Positions 1-12,395 of a DNA stretch of 64,000 bases are shown here, in pieces (the stretch's first letter is position 1; the number at the start of each line of letters is the position of its first letter). The DNA is from Larix kaempferi (taxonomy: Eukaryota > Streptophyta > Pinopsida > Pinales > Pinaceae). Both the position numbers and the translations under genes were made by a program. Under the pieces are notes generated by a model. That model worked only from the letters and a program-made list of their open reading frames with translations, made no database searches and was not told the origin of the DNA. Where the stretch lies: contig BSBM01000372.1 in NCBI GenBank assembly GCA_027924585.1, forward strand, positions 38,616,501 to 38,680,500. Direction: 5' to 3'.

Positions 1-2350
1 TACCCATATCATGCATATTAGTAGTATACTGTTCATTAATGCAATTATTCTAATATGCATAATACACAACCTAAGTCTAGGAACATAAGCATATACATCA
101 TTGAACAACATTATTTAAACAAACAAATATGTAAGGAATGAAAATTCAAATACTTATCTTTGTTTGGTTTTTGGGTGGACTCCCTCTGAATATTTGCATC
201 TTTGCAGAAACTACTTGAGTGTGCTCCCCCTTGATCTTTGCTTCTTGGATTACCTATCCTTGAACTTATATCCATCCTCGATCACTATGCATGCTTACAA
301 GTATCATTATTATGATATCCTCAAGATCTCATACATAATCATACATTTATTAGTATATTCTCAATACTATCAAAACACAATAATCTTAAGCATGTATAGT
401 CATGATCATTTCAAATAGAAATAATAAGCATTAGTATTCAAGGACTCTTATGGTTAGTCATATCATAAATTAAAGTAAGAAACATAATATGCATACACCC
501 ATGATTATTCAAACCTATGAATAATCATTATCAATCATGCCATGTATACTTATATAAGAGATCCTATCACAAGGTAGGATTCTAACTTGATATAGGAAAA
601 ACATACTTGGATTAGTATGTTAGCTAGTTATGTCTAACATACCCACATGATGTCTTCTTGTTCTCTTCAATGACTTGTGCTAGTAACCTGCATATCTCAT
701 AAGTTAACCATTATAGAACCAAGTTATACATACCTCGTAAATAGATCTTCTAAGCAATCCATGACAATGGATGAATCTTTGTCTTCATGTCACGATGATC
801 ATATGTTCTTGAACTAGAACATGATTTGTCTTTCTTGGTGTACCTTTCATGTTAGTGGACAACATAAACCTCATACAACACCATGATACTTTAGTACAAT
901 CATAAGTGTCAACACCCTAATCAATGAATATCTTCTATCATGCATTCATAATTTTATTAAGGTGATACGACAAGTCTAAAATTAATCAATATTGTACGAA
1001 CATTAATAATATGAAGACAAACATACCATAAACTTAATCATGAACAAATCTCGAAACATACCTAGATAAGTCATACCTTTCGAGATTGCTTATAATCTTC
1101 TTATGAAATGCCTTAGCCTCATCTCCCTCTGAAACAAGAACTTCTTCACTTATGCAGGTGACCAATCAATTCTCTTCTAGGATTAACCCAATCCACTTGA
1201 TTTGCAGGAACTGGATCTGGAGCTGGATTAGGGTTTGTGAGAGAAAACCTAAAAATTCAAACTTTGAATTTCAAACTTCCAAAAGTATAGAAAGATGCGC
1301 CTTTCTGAGCTAGTCAAGTTGGTATACTTAGAATTTGAAAACTACAAAGTTTCACCCCTCAAAATGGCCTTTTAGTTTTCTGAATTAACTAGGGAGGACC
1401 CTGAATTAGGGTTTGAGTTTCCTGGAGCTTCACCCAACCAAAAAGTTTGATTCAAATCTCTAAGCTTCTATTTTTCTAAGGAGCTTCCAACCGTGGTCAC
1501 AGATTTCGAAAATCCCAACTTTTGCAGAAGCCCTAATTTTCCATCTTTTCTATCAAAGTCCCGAACTAGGGTTTGATCAAGACCGACCTTCTTCCCAACC
1601 AAAAAATATGATATTGGTCTCTAAATTTCGATTTTGATGAGTAGCATCCATCCATGGTCTCTAACTACAAAAATTTCAACTTTCTCCGAAAGCCTAAATT
1701 CCCGAAGCCATGAATGAAGGTGCTAAAAAATAATTCTGTTTTGACAAAAATATGCACCTGATTGTTTCTGGTGTAACTCCGAACTTTCCAATCCATAGGG
1801 TCTGAACATTCTACCTATGGTATCCTAACGTATCATCTTTCCATTCCCATAGGTCTGAACTCAATTGGATTCTCCGAGAGAGAGTTATGCCAAGTGTCAC
1901 AACATGACCGGTTTATGGGATAAAACAGGAGAGTGAACTTGTATGGAATTCCACGTGTCACTGGTTCAGTTTTGGCCTCTGAAAAAGTTACCTGAGAATG
2001 TACAGTCCGTGAAATACTTGTCAATTTTTATGAAATTTCATTTGGAGCTTCCTAGCCCAAGTTATGAGATTTTTTCCTAGGTCACCTGTTTATGACTCAA
2101 ATATGGAAGAGGTAGAAACCCTAGATTGTACAGATCATAAAACACAAAGTACAATGATTAGAAGTTTTTCTTTGGACACAAGGTACATGGGGATCTGAGC
2201 TTCGACCTATAAAAGTTTCAGATCTGAAAACTTCTCCAAAATGGATTTATAGCGAAAGTTCTACGATGACTGGTTTTTGCTATATCAAGCCCTAGCATCG
2301 TAAGTGCAACAAGTGTCACACATGCCATACCATGCCTTCTTTCAGGCTAT
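1..2350 (-). other. Non-coding interior of a minus-strand Copia-type element
   Basis: This AT-rich stretch lies immediately inside the LTR and primer site at 2351-3009, so in element orientation it is the leader and interior. No open frame on either strand resembles gag or pol. The first roughly 60 nt after the primer site resemble the stretch that follows the related LTR at 51235, including a GAAGG-type purine run and a GCACTTACGA motif, which supports one family. Phrases around 1380-1700 recur loosely (the words for 'gggtttga' and 'cccaaccaaaaa' return about 150 bp apart). The element is probably non-autonomous or has a very long leader; its other LTR would be outside the window. Confidence 0.45.
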
Positions 2351-2361
2351 CTCTAATACCA
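2351..2361 (-). other. Primer binding site, initiator Met tRNA type
   Basis: On the minus strand this reads TGGTATTAGAG, one change from the canonical plant TGGTATCAGAG complementary to the 3' end of initiator tRNA-Met. It abuts the LTR edge at 2362 with no gap. Confidence 0.75.
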
Positions 2362-3009
2362 TGTTAGTTTTTCAGAATTTAATTCAATTTGATCTAGGAT
2401 CTTAACTGAGAGAACAACATGTACATCATATCTACAGCATATCAATCATGGACACAATAATGCAAGCACATAAGAGACACAGAGTTTACTTGGGGAAAAC
2501 CATAAAGGTGAAAAACCCCAATAACTTCCTCACAGATAGATAGAGAAACGATACAACCCAAGCATAAGAGATAGACATCTCCTAGTAGTAGCTTATCCTC
2601 CTCCACAAGTGCACCACTCTCCAAAGAGTGTGTGAGAGAATATAATTGATCAAATAGAGTGCCTCCTGCACTCTATTTATACTTGACTTGACTTGCGTAA
2701 TAACCTTTACTAGGTCAGCCTTAACTTAACCACAAAACATAATGTTGATTGGGCCGACACCCAATAGGGTGGTCTAATAACCCTTTGACCCACATGACTT
2801 ATACAGGGCCGACCCCAACAAGGTGGTCTAATAACCCATCAAGTATAAGTTACGACACTTACAATATAAATGACGACACTTCCGTATAGAGGAATAATAA
2901 CATCTCTATAGGAATACAAACACTTCCATATAGAGGAATAATAACATCTCTTAGGGAATACAATATACATATATGTGGAATAAATTCTGAAGTTACGTAT
3001 ACATCAACA
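2362..3009 (-). repeat. Copia-type LTR (5' LTR of minus-strand element)
   Basis: On the minus strand it runs TGTTGATG...CTAACA, 648 bp. It shares order and wording with the plus-strand LTR at 50633-51234: a start of the TGTTGA..GTAACTTC type, a repeated 'gggttattagaccaccc..ggtcggccc' module, a TATAAATAGAG box, a 'gagagtggtgcac' segment and a 'gggttt(t)cccaag' segment near the end. The right edge is set at 3009 because the gypsy reading frame of element A starts directly after it, in alignment with element C near 39920. Promoter: minus-strand TATAAATA at 2681-2674. Confidence 0.75.
2674..2681 (-). promoter_or_regulatory. TATA box of the Copia LTR
   Basis: Minus-strand TATAAATA followed by GAG; the same box and downstream context occur at 50939-50946 in the sister LTR. 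Confidence 0.6.
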
Positions 3010-3167
3010 TGATACACCTTCAAATGATGCAAAAATAACTGGATCTCATCCTGGTGGTTCTCTAACAATTGAGAAACCAACCATAGAGATAGTACCTCGA
3101 CCTCCAAAATGAGTTTTCCGTAGAACACCACACAATCCTAATGCATGAGTTGCTCAAAACTACAATG

Positions 3168-3841
3168 TGGTTGAATACTTAGTTCAATCTCCTTGTGCAA
3201 TGTCCACCTTGGAATTTTTGCAAAGTTGTTCTACTCAATGAAATGCACTATTGTCTTCTATCAGTGCTATTGATCCATCTGACAACAATTTGATAAATTT
3301 CAATTTAGAACAGTCCGGATGTATACTTCCATCACAAATCACATTTCAGATTAAAGTGACTTCACATGGTAAGAAATTTTTTTGAACTGTTGTGGATGAA
3401 GGAGCCTCAACTTGTGTCATGTCACTAGCATGTTGGAAAGAATTGGAATAACCCACCCTAGTACCATCCCATACAATACTCAAGGCATTTGATGGTCATT
3501 CATTCCCCCTTCATGGACATATAATGGATTTCTCAGCTGAACCAGGAGGAAAAATAGTTCAAGTAGATGTTGAGTTAGTGGACATGCCCATAGATTACAA
3601 TTTTTTGTTGGGCCGTAGTTGGATACATAAGATTAAGGTTGTAGTGTATTCAGTATTCCGAGTTATTTGGTTCCCCCACCAAGGGAATATTGTCATGATC
3701 GATCATGTAGACTACTGCACACATGAAATTGGTCTTCACTCAAATGTACCTTTTGTAGGGGATTCAAAAATGGTGATTCAAGATATTGGGGTAGGAATGA
3801 TCAAATATTCATACCTCATGGGAACTTTCACTATTCCACCA
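3168..3841 (+). pseudogene. Gag end and aspartic protease remnant (element A)
   Basis: Translated on the plus strand with several stops, this region ends gag and enters a retropepsin. The active-site segment reads VDEGAST at about 3392 (the usual form is D-S/T-G-A), about 20 residues after a short stop-interrupted beta-strand region. The clean open part, 3524-3841, carries the family signature VDMPIDYNFLLGRSW, the protease flap-to-helix end in Tat-type elements. Stops within the gag part and just after the active site show that it is dead. Element C (39741-40502) carries the same segment with most of the protease core deleted. Confidence 0.75.
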
Positions 3842-4224
3842 TGAGTATTGACCCCTCACATTGCTCCAATTTTCACTATTACATCAGAAGTATACTTTCC
3901 ATTAAATTTTTTTTCTATATCCATACCAACAATTGACTCCACCTCTTCGTAGGGAGCCTCAAAGAAGGACACCTTAGTCCTAGATTGTGATGTAAATATA
4001 GCAACTTCGGTGCAACATAATGAAATTGAGAGTAGTGTACCCCTATATTCCATATAGAGCTTTCATACCAAGTTATCCAAATGGCTTCAGCCGAGATGAA
4101 TCAAAATCCTCCCCAGATGGGGGAATATGATCCGTACACTTCACCAATATGGGTCATCAATAATCCTAGTAATCATGACATCTTGGATCAGAATGTTTCA
4201 TAATATGAAAACATCATTGAAGTC

Positions 4225-5155
4225 ATGAACATCTCTGAACGACTCTGGGGAGATATGCATCAAATATCATCATTTCTTACAAAGACAGATTCATTAGAGG
4301 TTAAACCAATTTTTTCTTACTTTGATGATGATATGGATAAATATCAATGTCCTGTCCAAACACACAATGTGAGTTCAGAAGGAAATTTGGAAAATATTTC
4401 AAAAACCATTCCAATTGATATATCCATTAAGCTCAATATCGTGGAAAACAACAATATAGGCGTTGATTGCTCTCCAAAGGAAATCGTTCATTATACTGCT
4501 ATATTTAAAGAGTTTCAATATCTGTTCGCTTGGTCTTATGAATAAATTTTGGGCATTGATCCTAGTGTAGTTGAACACGAGATAAAAACCTATGATAATG
4601 TTAAACCGGTATGATAGAAGCTACATCCAGTCAATCCTAAGAAATCGACTGCCATTAATGCAGATGTTGAAAAACTATTGAAAGTTGGCTTCATATATAT
4701 TATTCCTTTAACTGAATGGGTATCCAATCCTGTTCCTGTTGATAATAAACAAGGAACTATTTGGGTCTTTATTGACTTTAGGGATCTAAATTTGGCTTGT
4801 CCCAAAGATAACTATCCCACACCCTTCATTAATCAGATTATAGATGAGTGTGCTGGAAATGAAATCTTTTCATTTATGGATGGATTCTCTAGTTACAAAC
4901 AAATACATATAAAAGAGGAAGACCAACATAAAACAACTTTCATATGCCCTTGGAGGACTTTTGCATATCGGAAAATATGATTTAGCCTTAAAAACACTGC
5001 GACTAATTTTCAAAGAGCCATGTCATATGCATTCCATGATATTAAGAAAATTGTTGAGGTCTATCTTTATTAATTGGAATCCAAATCCAAAAGGAGATCT
5101 GAACATAGTGCACATTTACGTGTCGTCTCCGTTCGATGTCGTAAATATAAATTAG
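4225..5155 (+). pseudogene. Reverse transcriptase remnant, N-terminal and palm part (element A)
   Basis: An open linker (4225-4545) leads through two adjacent stops near 4612 into a clear RT: 'FRDLNLACPKDNYPTPF' at about 4780 and the motif A block 'SFMDGFSSYKQI' at about 4870, which keeps the first catalytic Asp. The catalytic YxDD segment near 5060 now reads Tyr-Leu-Tyr-stop, so both metal-binding Asp residues are gone and the enzyme cannot be active. The frame shifts several times between 4980 and 5157. Confidence 0.85.
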
Positions 5156-5156
5156 G

Positions 5157-6065
5157 TTGAACCCACACAAATGCATGTTTTTTGTGGACTCTTGGAGATT
5201 ACTTTGGTTCATTGTATCAAAACGAGGGATAATGGTGGATCCCCTCAAGGTTGAGGAAATACTTCAGTTTCCTTCCCCAAAAACAATAACACAACTTCAA
5301 AGCCTTCAAGGGAAAACTAACTACTTGAGAAGAATTATCACAAATTTTTTCAAACTAACTAAAGGTTTCATGTGTCTCCTAAAAAAAGAAGCACTATTCA
5401 TATGGGATGGCCAAGCTCAACTCTCATTTGATGCAGTAAAGAAATATTTGGTACCATCCCCGGTACTTAGTCCTATGAACTATAATAGAGAATTTTTGCT
5501 ATATTTGGAAGCATCTAGTTCCACTATAGGAATGGTATTGGTACAAGAAGATGAATCCTCACAAGAACATGTTATTTACTATCTAAGTAAGGGCCTTTCA
5601 GGTCCCGAATTGAGATATTCCTAGGTTGAGAAGTTGGCCTTGGCAGCAATTCATGTTGTCTAAAGACTTGGACATTATATACTTCCAAGAAAAACGACCA
5701 TAGTGGCTGAAATGAACCCCATGAGACACATTTTTTCCCGCCATATCATTGGTGGAAAATATTCAAAATGGATAGTAATTGTACAAGAATTCGATCTCAA
5801 GTTCATAAATGCTAAAGCCAAAAAATCATTGGCATTTGTAGAACTAATGTTTGAGTTACATTGCGATAAACATGATATTGTATGTGTTGAATCTTGGGAG
5901 GACGAACATGTATTCCTCATTGCAACATCAGATATTTGGTATGGAACATTCATCACATATCTCCAAACCCAAAGAATTGATCCTCATTTTTCTAGCATTG
6001 AATGGTATCGCCTTCAACACCAAGCACGTATATACCTCAACATCAAGGATACTTTGTACCATTGA
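5157..6065 (+). pseudogene. RT thumb/connection and RNase H remnant (element A)
   Basis: The open segment 5157-5624 holds the RT C-terminal block (NPHKCMF..., GIMVDPLKVEEI, then LQSLQGKTNYLRRI), as in Ty3/gypsy RT, followed by the start of RNase H (FLLYLEASSSTIGMVLVQE), where the usual first Asp is Glu. The RNase H continues after a stop near 5625 in 5703-6065, with a GGKYSKWIVIVQEFDLKF block. It is a dead copy, in line with the broken RT upstream. Confidence 0.8.
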
Positions 6066-6069
6066 GGAG

Positions 6070-7224
6070 TAGATGTGATCTTAATATGTTGTCTAATACA
6101 TGAGGAAGATGAACAAGTTTTGAATGATTTCCATGATGGGGCATGTGGTGGTCATCTTTCTGGGTTGGAAACTTCCCAGAAAATCTTGCGTGTAGGATAC
6201 GTTTAGCCCACAATATTTAAATATTGCATCAATGTTGTCAAAATGTGTCACCCTTTCCAAATTTACACAAGAAAAATGCGCACACATCCTGCTCCATTAC
6301 AACTTGTAGTAACCATGGGTCTATTTTAAAAAAAGGGCCATTGATTTCCTGACAATCAACCCGCCTTCAACCGATGGCCACCACTACATCATAGTAGCAC
6401 TGGACTACTTCACTAAATGGGCTGAGGTGGTGCCTACATTCAATTGCATAGAAACAACTGCAACATGTTTTATATTCAATCACGTGATAGAAAGGTTTGG
6501 TGTACCAAAAGAGATCATCATTGATAATGGAAGTCATTTTAGGAATTCCTTTATGGATGAACTTACCAACAAGTTAGGATTGCAGCATGATTTTTCCTCG
6601 CCATATTATCCTCAATGTAACAAACAAGTAGAATCCATTAACAAGGTTTTGAAAACTATGTTGAAGAGGAAAATTAATAAGAACAAAACTAACTGGATCT
6701 TAATTTTTTTTTCTTCTCTTTGGGCTTACTGCACTGCTGCTAAAACTACAACTAGATTCACTCCTTTCCAATTGGTTTATGGAAAAGAAGCAGTGTTTCT
6801 GATTGAATGCAAAATCCCATCATTAATAATAGTAGTTGAAATCCTACCTAACACTTTGGCAGAATAAGAAATGCCTCTCCATCTTCATTCTCTTGTTGAA
6901 ACTCGAAGGGAGGCTTCTCTAAATGTAGAAGCACAAAAGAAAAGGGTTAAAACACAATTTGAAAAATCATCCCATCCCTGAGTCTTTTCTGAAGGTGATT
7001 TGGTTTTAGCTTATGACCAAGACCAAGAAAAAATACGAGAAGGGAAATTTGTACCAAAATGGTTTGGACCACTTATTGTCAAAACTGTGTTAAAAAAAGG
7101 ATATTATGAATTGATCAATTATAATGGGGAACCTATGTCAGAGATCAGAAATGGTCACGGGGGGTTCACTAGTGAGGCAATATCATATCACGTCCATTCA
7201 TATTGGGGTTTTGAATACTCCTAA
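6070..7224 (+). pseudogene. Integrase remnant with C-terminal tail (element A)
   Basis: The N-terminal zinc-binding region is recognisable near 6130-6290 (GGHLSG block) but frameshifted. The catalytic core is open from 6427 to 6867: the first Asp is in an 'IDF' word near 6340, the second in IIDNGSHF near 6515, and the Glu in the NKQVESINKVLK segment near 6625, giving the D,D,E layout of retroviral-type integrases. After a stop at about 6866 the C-terminal tail is open again at 7000-7224, with EGDLVLAYDQ just before it and a WFGPLIVKTV block of GPY/F type. No chromodomain is seen. Confidence 0.85.
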
Positions 7225-7540
7225 AAACTTCTAAAATATATTGCCTCGTATTAAGGGGTCAAGGGGGGGTTTTTAATTTGACAAAGTAATATAAATATTG
7301 GGGATTATTTTATTTGGGTGAGTTGAGGAATAACCTCCAAATCGTGGGATGGATTCATACCTCCAAATCATGGCACTACTACATAAGGGGGGTTTTTAAG
7401 ACAATTATTTAAGATGAAATTCTCATTTCGTCTCAAATATTTATAATTTTTTTATCGTCTCAAATATTTATTTTATTTTTAATTATATTAAATTAAAAAG
7501 GGAAAAAATGTGTTTTCCCTGCATCTATATTTCCGCTTAC
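7225..7540 (+). other. 3' tail of element A, possible PPT
   Basis: Just after the integrase stop there is a purine run (7252-7271) followed by TTTTTAA; a similar G-run plus TTTTTAAGACAA recurs at 7386. Either could be the polypurine tract with the LTR starting just beyond. No LTR partner is visible, so the boundary is unresolved. Confidence 0.4.
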
Positions 7541-9566
7541 TGTAATGTCCCTTGTTAGGAATTTTATTAAAATTGCAATTTTCCACTTTTTTCCTTGGTT
7601 CGACCTTTGACTAGTTTCGATCTCTAGGTCCCAAATTTGCCCCAAATGATCCCAAATATTCTGAGAAGGTATATGACTGATATTAGAACATAAATATGTG
7701 TTTTAGGGATGCCTTTGTACCTTTAAAACACTTCTGCAAATACTCTTTCAATTCTGGTCAATGTAGGTAACTTTACTAGTGATTTCCCTTTGACTAGTAT
7801 TGGTCTCTAGGTCTCAAATTGACTCCAAATGCCTTCAAATATTCAAGGAAGGTTTATGAATGATATTAGGAATTGAATATGATGTTCAGGGATAACATAT
7901 GGCCACCAAAATACCTCTGCAAACTCTCTTAAGATTCTAGACCAAGTATGCAATTTTACTAGTAATTTGGGGTTCAAATCCCCCTAAGGTAAGTACTGAA
8001 AATGGCTTCCCAAATGCCTCCAAACCCACTCAAATTTATGAACAGAGGTATGTAATGTGTTAATTATGTTATTAAGGTCTCATATGCACCATTAATGGTT
8101 TATTACAACTGTTCTCACCCTCTTCCATTCAACTGCAAAAATCCCCAATTCGACCCTTGGGGAAATGGCACTATTTCTTCTCCCAATGCAATTAAACTGA
8201 GTAAAAATGCTTCAAATTCTCAAGTACAGTACATGAAACTTGTATAATACATCCATGGCAGTATATTTATCACAAATATATCAGAGAATCATCCATTCAT
8301 TCGAAATCATCATCAATACATTGGCTCACAACAAGGTAGTGGGGAAATGGCATTGTTCTTCCATTAAAAATGAGATTTATACATTTCTACTTGGAATTTC
8401 GACCTGAAACTTTTTGGAGATGAAGAACAGAGTATTTACTTCATATTACAAAAGAAATGGGGCATTAGAAGCTCCCCCAAAGAGTACAATAGCTCACCAA
8501 AAACGCCCTCCCTCAAGGATCAAGAATATGCCATCAAAATTGGAAATGGTTGAAGGAGCGAGCTGCAATAGAAGAAACCATGAGCTGCCCTGTAGCTTAC
8601 ACCTGCAAATAAAGACTCCATTAAAGCTCCAAATGAAAGGTCTGAATGGCCTTTCCAATTGCCAACTTGGATGGGAATCTTTCACCCTCGAAATTGGCTA
8701 AGGCAAGAAACTAGTCATCCACTAGCTCTCCCTCTTCACAAATGCAATTGCAAATTCTAAAAATGATCAAAAGCTGGTTTCCTTCTTTTTTATTGACATT
8801 TATAAAGTTCTAATGGCCTCCATGGGTCGAATTCCTTCCAAGAGACTCATGCCAACTCAAGTTGGGAAGAGATTCCAAAGAACGCCACTTGTACAACAAT
8901 TCCTAGTCTCCCACTTCCACCAAATCACATGTGGAAGCATCTTAGCTGCCCTAACACCCTTGAGCACCCTCTTGGAGTCTATTTTTAGCCCTGACATGTC
9001 ATATATGTCATATGTCAGCCTTCAGGTCTGATTTGTGTCATAGGTGTCATAGCATCTTCATCATTGTTGTCATAGAGCTAGGGAATCTAGCCCAAGTGTC
9101 TCACTAGCTCCAAATTGCCTCTTCCTCTTCCATGGGAGTTACTCTTCCTCTATATTTCGACCTTGGATGAGTTATTCCATGAATAATACCTTTTGGAATT
9201 CCCCAAGTATGTTACCATTCACCTTGAATTCGAATTGGTGAGAGAATGATGCCAAATGTAGTGGGGAAATCTAGCCATATGTGGGTCCCACTTCCTCCAT
9301 GTGTCTTCATGATGAAATGCCACTTTGATTTTCACTTGTATATATTTATTTAGCTCCTTTATTAAATATTTATGCCATTCTAATGTTCAAACATCATTTA
9401 TTATCCCCATTATTCCAAATCCCAAAGCTTCCACCCCAAACCTAGGAAACTAGTAATTTTCCTCCTTGGCAATTATTTGACCCTTAACATCAACTTTGCA
9501 AACTCTAATGAATATGGCTAATGTGATTAGGCCATTGTGACCCAATTCCAAATTTGGGACATGACA
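7541..9566 (+). repeat. Solo LTR, 2026 bp, TSD cttac
   Basis: The unit begins TGTAATGTCCC and ends GGGACATGACA, an imperfect inverted terminal repeat with TG...CA ends. It is flanked by identical 5-bp repeats, cttac at 7536-7540 and cttac at 9567-9571. No primer site, coding region or second LTR lies inside, so it is the product of LTR-LTR recombination. Inside is an approximately 184-bp diverged duplication (7607-7960). It sits just downstream of element A's tail. Strand is arbitrary, although the start motif fits the plus strand. Confidence 0.88.
7607..7965. repeat. Two-copy 184-bp tandem repeat in the solo LTR
   Basis: The phrase 'tttgactagt...ggtctctaggtc' starts the unit at about 7607 and again at about 7791. 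Later words (catttgccccaaatg-like, 'atgactgatattag', 'tttactagt') repeat in the same order. Confidence 0.7.
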
Positions 9567-9571
9567 CTTAC

Positions 9572-10440
9572 CGTGCGCGCCAAACATCTCTTCCCTCCTC
9601 TCAGCTTGAAAGTGATTTTGGGTGCGGCTCGTGAACCAACCCATTTCCTGAGAAGTTCACTCAGCTCATAGGTTCTGACCATTCATTTTGGACCCGACCC
9701 TAAACTAATCTTAGCTCTTATTACACAAGAGATATTTTTCTCAGGGTACTTATCGGCCGCACAATAAGCTTCTGCTCGATAAGTCATATTGGTCTGCCAG
9801 GTTTCGGCTGCACAAGGAGCTTCTAGGGTTTCTTCTTCTAAAGGAGGGGTGGTTTCCCCTAATTCCAGTGAAGCTTTCATTCACTCGTTTTTTCTGGTTT
9901 CCCATAATTCCAGTGAAGCTTTCATTCACTCGTTTTTTCCTGGAGCTATTTGTTGCCGACACTAGGCGGCGCTTCATCTACATATGTGGTCGAAGAGAAT
10001 GTGTGTGTCATAAATTGCGTCTTTCGGTTAGGGTATTTACTTGATACATCTTATATCTCAGGATTGAAATCTTCCAGCACCTTTTCAACTTGTATTACAG
10101 TCTGCGGCGCCCCCGTTTTATTGGGTAAGCATGTTTTCATTTATGGGTTTCCTTAATTAGCTCAAAGACATATTATCGGTCTGAAGAAATCATTCTTGGT
10201 GCTTTCAGCTTGCGGACTGCACGTTTAGATTCTAGAAGATCATCGGAGCTGCTGAAACCCTTGAAGGTCGCTTTGACGGAGATATGAAGGAAGCTGCAAG
10301 TGGCCGCATCAAGGAAGGTTCCACACATATTAGAGGTTTGTGGGCTTCTCTTTACACGGTAATTATTGATTATAATGTAAAACTTAATGCCCTCATTCTT
10401 GTTAAAAAAATTCTTCATCTTTGTCCCTGCCATACCCCTA
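9572..10440. other. Unassigned, relatively GC-rich low-repeat-looking stretch
   Basis: This differs from its AT-rich surroundings. It holds an AGGGTTT telo-box-like word near 9827 and a 45-bp tandem duplication (9851-9940). Short open frames occur on both strands but none is recognisable, and no convincing start or splice set was found. It could be a decayed promoter or 5' region of a host gene, or the flank of element A. Nothing is called. Confidence 0.3.
9851..9940. repeat. 45-bp tandem duplication
   Basis: The unit starting GGTTTCCCCTAATTCC at 9851 is repeated at 9896 as GGTTTCCCATAATTCC and continues identically through a 'cattcactcg' word and a T run. The period is 45 bp. Confidence 0.85.
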
Positions 10441-12395
10441 ACGAAAAATGCTTTTAGTCCTCACATCACTCTAAATCTTAAATCGTGCCCTAATTTTGTT
10501 GCGCGGTTCATTTTATCCTGAGTGACGGTTGGGTCCTCTTCTTTCATGAATCTGAAATTCATAGTCAATTTGGTGCAAGTTCAGGAGGTGGTATTACTCC
10601 TCACCTCTAAACATATATAAAGTAAATCCAAATCATCGAAGAAGGGGGCTCAATCGTGGCGTCTCCGGTTTACTTGGTATACTAGTTTAAGCAGGGTAGT
10701 TATTTTTTTCCAAGTGTGCAAATGGAAACAATTCCTTTGGTCAAGCTAGGTTAGTAGCTAGTTAGAGGTTTTATATTCTGCAATCGACAACTTCATCTTG
10801 ATGCTCTACCGCTTTTCTTATATTTATTTCAGGAACCAACTTTTGTTTAAATGGATGCATTTGAGCCATGAATTGTTGTTTATCCATGTAGTAACTTCAA
10901 TTATTAGGGATTTAACTTCTGAATGAGTAATTCCATGGGGCCTGGATGTCTTTACCTCAATAAAATAGGGATTTCAATATGATAATATAAAGCAGCTAGA
11001 CTTAGGCTAGAGGTGTGGCTTAGGTTAGAGGCGTGCCTTAAAAACGTGCCATAATCTTCAAACCTAATTTTTGGAAAGGAGCAACCTCCAAATAAAATGG
11101 ATAATGATCGAAGAAGATTTCTCTTCGATTGAAAAAAAAACTCAACTCCAGTCAATAATAACATCACAGCGAAAATTCAGAAAGATTTTATAACAATGAA
11201 TTGCACAATGAAAATCAACAGTCAAATGTCCCGTAGTGATTTTGAAACAAAATTAGGAGACTTTGATTTAATGTTTTCTTAAATTACAGCCAGTGCATAT
11301 ATATAGTAGGAATGCTCATGGAATGCTCTCTGTGATAGCGTACAGAACCCAGACCCTTGCTTTCAAATATTGTGGAATGCTCTCTGTGATAGCTCTCCAT
11401 AATTATAATTATAGTAGCTCTCTTAAATTGATATGTGTGCTTTCTTGCTTTCAATTTATGATGGGTTTTAGGTGGAATAGATACCTCGCCCTCAGTCTTG
11501 GAGCATTTGCAATTTTTTTTTTAAATTTGAAGCTCCTTTTTCTCAGCTTTGTAATCAGACCCTTGTGATAGTTATAATCAAAGATGCATCTTCTTGTGGG
11601 TTTTATTTTCAGGGAAGTTTGCTACATTATTGTCTACTTCCTTTTGGCTAGGTTTAAGAGTTTGTAATTTTGTATGCATCTCAGGAGTTGAATTGAAAAT
11701 TAAAAAGAATGAGAAAATACTAAATTTCAGAAAAATACATTTCCAATAATATCAAAGTTTACAATCTTCATATTGCCAAGGATTCTGGACAGGTGATAAG
11801 TCAGCTGGTTATCAGCTGTGAAATTGGCGTCAGAAAAAATGAAAAATGATGCAATTCTAATTTAGGTTTAACTTCATTAGCAATCACACAAGCTGCTGCA
11901 ATTATATGGATATGTTCACTTTTAACGGGAAGTAAAAAAGTGGATGTGAAAGTAATAGTTCAACACACCACTGGGAAATTGGCCATCTGAAAAACCTACA
12001 AGCTGTTAGTACCACATTTGCCAACGCTGTTGCCTAGACATATCCTTGGAAATACCCAAAATTGGAAGGAAAAGTTAAAATCGCCTTAGAAGCAGAGCAC
12101 CACGTTTCAAGTTGAAAGTAATTGTTTTCCAACGTTTGCCAGGCAGTATGAGAACAACTGAAGTGGAAAAGATATAGGCCTCTCATTTGTCACAGAAATT
12201 CTCAAGAGAGATTGATTTAAAGAAGTATTTTTTAATTGTGATATAGAGAGGGATTGATTTGTAAAATATTTAATTTTCATTGTATTAAAGAAGACAAATT
12301 CACCCAAGCCACTTCAACTCTGGCCGACCATGCTTAATTTCCCCAGCAGTTATAAAAACGTTTTCTGAGTTTTTTTAAATCCCCCAGCTAAGAAA
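10441..12395. other. Unassigned AT-rich DNA
   Basis: No gene or element end could be supported. A short near-duplicate ('ggaatgctctctgtgatag') occurs at about 11320 and 11374. Confidence 0.3.

Larger units (their letters stand above)
3010..7272 (+). mobile_element. Element A: decayed plus-strand Ty3/gypsy element (Tat/Retand-like)
   Basis: In order on the plus strand: end of gag, protease, a linker, RT, RNase H, integrase with an IN C-terminal tail, then a purine-rich run (7252-7271) that may be the polypurine tract. The 'LLGRSW' protease tail and the 'RDLN.ACPKD..P.P' RT block point to the Tat/Retand group of plant Ty3/gypsy elements. Every domain carries in-frame stops or frameshifts. Its 5' part was displaced by the Copia insertion at 2362-3009; the text resumes at 3010 in register with element C (compare 39920-40020), so A and C are relatives. 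No LTR of A could be delimited. Confidence 0.85.

Noticed and set aside
3010-3067. Copia LTR edge placed at 3067 (ctctaaca)
   Set aside because: 3010-3067 aligns with element C's gag-protease region, and the LTR start aligns with the sister LTR at 50633 only if the edge is 3009.
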